Source: Lachnospiraceae bacterium (GTDB lineage: Bacteria > Bacillota > Clostridia > Lachnospirales > Lachnospiraceae). From it: 64,000 nucleotides of DNA. The stretch covers positions 62,001 to 126,000 of the forward strand of contig JAILNS010000015.1 of the NCBI GenBank assembly GCA_024691305.1, in the 5' to 3' direction. A program made the position numbers and the translations under genes. Positions 61,386 through 64,000 of the stretch are shown here, piece after piece. Numbering within the stretch: the stretch's first letter is position 1; every line of letters begins with the position of its first letter. The notes beneath the pieces were generated by a model. It was not told the DNA's origin. It was given only the letters and a program-made list of their open reading frames with translations, and ran no database searches.

Positions 61386-64000
61386 ATGAGAGAATTATGG
61401 AATGAAGGCTGGGAGTTTAACTTAAATGACTCACCCGAGAGCCGGGATAACGAAGAATGGATAAAAGTTACGCTTCCGTACGACTGGCAGATATATGATA
61501 CTGATGATCTGTACAGGGACGGATACGGTAGATATAAAAAAGTATTTAATATAGATCTTAAATCGATAAGAGAAAACAAAAACCATGTATTTGTCGTTTT
61601 TGACGGCGTATATATGGATTCTTCATATATATTAAACGGTGTTACGATCGGAGAGTGGAAATACGGATATTCCCGGTATGTTCTTGAACTTACCGATCAT
61701 TTAAAAGACGGAGTCAATGAACTTATAGTCGGAGTAAATTTTAAGAGCCCTAACTCCAGATGGTACTCCGGTGCAGGAATATACAGAGATGTCTGGTTTG
61801 AAACGGTGCCTGATCCATATATACCGGAAAACGGCGTATATATTCACGCGGAAGAAACGGACGGTGGATATCATCTGTATGTGGATACCGAGGTTTTAGG
61901 CGATAGTTCGAGGGTTATCCTAAATACCGTTCTTAAGGATGCGGGGGGCAATGAAGTAGAGATAAAGCCGGTTGAACCTAATATCATCAAAGTTCCATAT
62001 ACCGAACCAGCAAGCAAGGCATACCGAAGTGATGTTTATTTCGTTGAAGATCCGATCCTTTGGTCCGTGGATGAGCCATATTTATACAGATTGTGTGTAG
62101 AACTTAAGACACAAAACGGTGATACACAGGAGGTTTCCTCGTCTGTCGGATTTAAAAATGTATATTGTGACCCTGACAAGGGATTTTTCTTAAACGGTGT
62201 TCATATGAAATTAAACGGAGTCTGTGAACATCATGATCTGGGCGTTATGGGGGCCGAGTTTAATAAGTCTGCAATGCGCCGGAAAATCGAAATTCTTAAG
62301 ACGATGGGCGTTAATGCCATCCGCGGAACCCACAATATGATGGCTGAAGGATTACTTGAACTTTGCGATGAAATGGGAGTTTTGTATATTTCAGAAGCTT
62401 TCGATATGTGGAATCATCCAAAGACGGAGTTTGATTATGCCAGGTTTTTTGATGACTGGCATGAAAAAGATGTCGCAAGCTGGGTCAGACGCGACCGTAA
62501 TCATACCTGTGTTTTGATGTGGAGTATCGGAAATGAGATTGCCGACATCCATAATTATGAAAAAGAAGGACAGGCAATGACTAGGCATCTTATGGAACTG
62601 GTCGCCGGTCATGACTACAGGGAGAATGCTTATATTACACAGGGATCTAATTATATGCCCTGGGAAAATGCGCAGAAGTGTGCGGATATACTGAAAGTTG
62701 CAGGATATAACTACGGAGAGTCCTGCTATATTGAACACCACAAAGAGCATCCTGACTGGATCATATACGGAAGTGAGACTTCATCCATTACGCAGAGCAG
62801 AGGTGTGTATCATTTGCCGCTGTCTGCAAATTCTCTCGGTGAAGAGGATGACCAGTGTTCCGCACTCGGAAATTCGACTACAAGCTGGTCGGCCAAAAGC
62901 TATGAACTGTGTGCCGCTATTGACAGGGATACGGAGTTCTCTCAGGGGCAATTTTTATGGTCAGGGTTTGACTATATAGGTGAACCTACTCCTTATCAGA
63001 CCAGAAGCTGTTATTTCGGCCAGATAGATACCGCAGGATTTCCCAAGGATTCATACTATTTTTGGAAATCCAACTGGACCGATCCTGCTAAAGATCCTTT
63101 TGTTCATGTTTTTCCTTATTGGGATTTTAATGAGGGACAGATCGTGGATGTCAGAGTCGTATCAAACCTTCCCGAAGTCGAACTTTTTGTAAATGGCATA
63201 AGTCATGGAAGACAGAGTCTTGATCATGCTCCCGGAAGCGGATATCATCTCATCGCAGACTGGCCGGTTCCTTATGAAAAAGGGGAAATAAGAGCAGTCG
63301 CATATGAATCTCCAGGATCAGATAAGGCAGGCGCAGAGTGCATAAGATACAGCTTTGGAAATACGGACAAACTTATAGTTAAAAGATATGGATTTACTTC
63401 CACACAAACGCCACAGGATATCGCTTTTTATGAAATAAGCGCGGTCGATAAGGATGGCCATCCCGTTGAAAATGCCTGTGACAGAGTAGAAGTAGCGGTT
63501 AAAGGTAACGGAGTACTTATAGGACTTGATAACGGCGACAGTTCCGATCCTGACGGATACAGAGTGCATACCAGAAGACTGTTTAACGGAAAGCTTTTGG
63601 CGGCAGTCAGGATAACGGGTAAGGACGATATCGAACTGATTATCCGGATAGCAGAGAGTAATGAAGATATAAGGCGTATAGATCTAAAATGTGAAGACAG
63701 CAGACAATTATCTCCTGATCACAGACGGATCACGGTATATGCAAAGGCACAGCCCGAAAGTGCTTCAGGCAGGGAGATAAGTTATAAGATCGTAGATGAC
63801 CTTGGTATAAAATCCCATCTTGCATCGTTCGATATCGTAAAAAACAATGACGGAAGCGAAAGTATAAATATAAATGCTAAAGGAGACGGACGGTTCAGAC
63901 TTCGTGCCACGGCCGGAAGCGAAGGTCAGAAGGTGCGTGTCATATCGGATATGGATTTCGAGATCACAGGGTGCGGACAGGCATACAGAAATCCTTACGA
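61386..64000 (+). CDS. Glycoside hydrolase family 2 enzyme (beta-galactosidase-like), truncated by window end
   Basis: At least 871 residues from ATG 61386 (ribosome-binding site CGGGGG); open to the right edge. The N-terminal sugar-binding domain has PYDWQIYDT, SSYILNGVTIGEW and FKSPNSRWYSGAGIYRDVWF. The catalytic barrel carries the acid/base Glu384 in SIGNEIAD and nucleophile Glu464 in YGSETSS, with GTHNMM and DEMGVLYISEAFD. C-terminal Ig-like domains (DUF4982-type) begin about residue 560. It probably removes beta-linked galactose or related sugars from oligosaccharides; no signal peptide is seen. It follows the hairpin of the permease gene by 22 bases. Confidence 0.94.
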   Translation, partial: MRELWNEGWEFNLNDSPESRDNEEWIKVTLPYDWQIYDTDDLYRDGYGRYKKVFNIDLKSIRENKNHVFVVFDGVYMDSSYILNGVTIGEWKYGYSRYVLELTDHLKDGVNELIVGVNFKSPNSRWYSGAGIYRDVWFETVPDPYIPENGVYIHAEETDGGYHLYVDTEVLGDSSRVILNTVLKDAGGNEVEIKPVEPNIIKVPYTEPASKAYRSDVYFVEDPILWSVDEPYLYRLCVELKTQNGDTQEVSSSVGFKNVYCDPDKGFFLNGVHMKLNGVCEHHDLGVMGAEFNKSAMRRKIEILKTMGVNAIRGTHNMMAEGLLELCDEMGVLYISEAFDMWNHPKTEFDYARFFDDWHEKDVASWVRRDRNHTCVLMWSIGNEIADIHNYEKEGQAMTRHLMELVAGHDYRENAYITQGSNYMPWENAQKCADILKVAGYNYGESCYIEHHKEHPDWIIYGSETSSITQSRGVYHLPLSANSLGEEDDQCSALGNSTTSWSAKSYELCAAIDRDTEFSQGQFLWSGFDYIGEPTPYQTRSCYFGQIDTAGFPKDSYYFWKSNWTDPAKDPFVHVFPYWDFNEGQIVDVRVVSNLPEVELFVNGISHGRQSLDHAPGSGYHLIADWPVPYEKGEIRAVAYESPGSDKAGAECIRYSFGNTDKLIVKRYGFTSTQTPQDIAFYEISAVDKDGHPVENACDRVEVAVKGNGVLIGLDNGDSSDPDGYRVHTRRLFNGKLLAAVRITGKDDIELIIRIAESNEDIRRIDLKCEDSRQLSPDHRRITVYAKAQPESASGREISYKIVDDLGIKSHLASFDIVKNNDGSESININAKGDGRFRLRATAGSEGQKVRVISDMDFEITGCGQAYRNPY

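Noticed and set aside
62698..62979. Short + strand reading frame inside the GH2 gene
   Set aside because: It is an off-frame by-product of a well-supported glycosidase gene and has no ribosome-binding site.

Overview
This 64 kb window looks like a chromosomal segment of an anaerobic Firmicute of class Clostridia, most probably family Lachnospiraceae (Butyrivibrio/Roseburia-like). The evidence is the gene order dgt-like / dnaG / rpoD / trmK, the run yqhY-nusB-xseA-xseB-ispA-dxs-tlyA-nadK, a class A-like RNase P RNA, moderate GC by eye, and plant-polysaccharide enzymes (a CE2-type SGNH esterase and a GH2 glycosidase). The genus is an inference. No prophage, insertion sequence, CRISPR array or rRNA gene was seen. 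Almost all genes lie on the + strand; the minus strand carries rnpB, recN, an 82-residue unknown and the esterase.

Layout. 1-5.9 kb: a translationally coupled signalling operon (GGDEF cyclase, degenerate diacylglycerol-kinase-like protein, hybrid histidine kinase, CotH-family secreted protein). 5.9-15.5 kb: tRNA-Leu, a small protein resembling the C-terminal part of FakA, trpS, an HD-type dNTPase, dnaG, rpoD, trmK, a TGS/uridine-kinase fusion, rnpB and an aldo/keto reductase. 15.6-20.9 kb: a PilZ protein, two CobW/COG0523-type GTPases (one with a His-rich tandem repeat, one fused to a YcgQ/DUF1980-like tail), deoB and prfC. 20.9-33.3 kb: a transglutaminase-like lipoprotein, then yqhY-nusB-xseAB-ispA-dxs-tlyA-nadK facing an inverted recN, followed by divergent relA. 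33.4-39.6 kb: a metallo-beta-lactamase hydrolase, a heterodimeric ABC exporter and hemZ. 39.9-45.8 kb: the most unusual part, an eight-gene cassette (FIST sensor, soluble methyl-accepting-type protein, AIM24-like protein, ExbB/TolQ-type channel, three ExbD-like proteins, secreted protein). 45.9-57.9 kb: a glycosyltransferase, the esterase, a second transglutaminase-like protein, a polytopic membrane protein, an HD-GYP phosphodiesterase, a PRTase-like protein, a LUD protein, a second diguanylate cyclase, a patatin and a third COG0523 GTPase. 58-64 kb: enolase, apt, a purine permease and the start of a GH2 enzyme that runs off the window.

How the parts connect. Cyclic di-GMP signalling recurs (two GGDEF proteins, one HD-GYP, one PilZ). 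Metal handling is suggested by three divergent COG0523 GTPases. The 39.9-45.8 kb cassette joins a ligand sensor and a chemoreceptor signalling hairpin to an ion-driven ExbB/ExbD-type motor in a Gram-positive without an outer membrane. I know of no described system with this composition, and it is the main candidate here for a new biological system.
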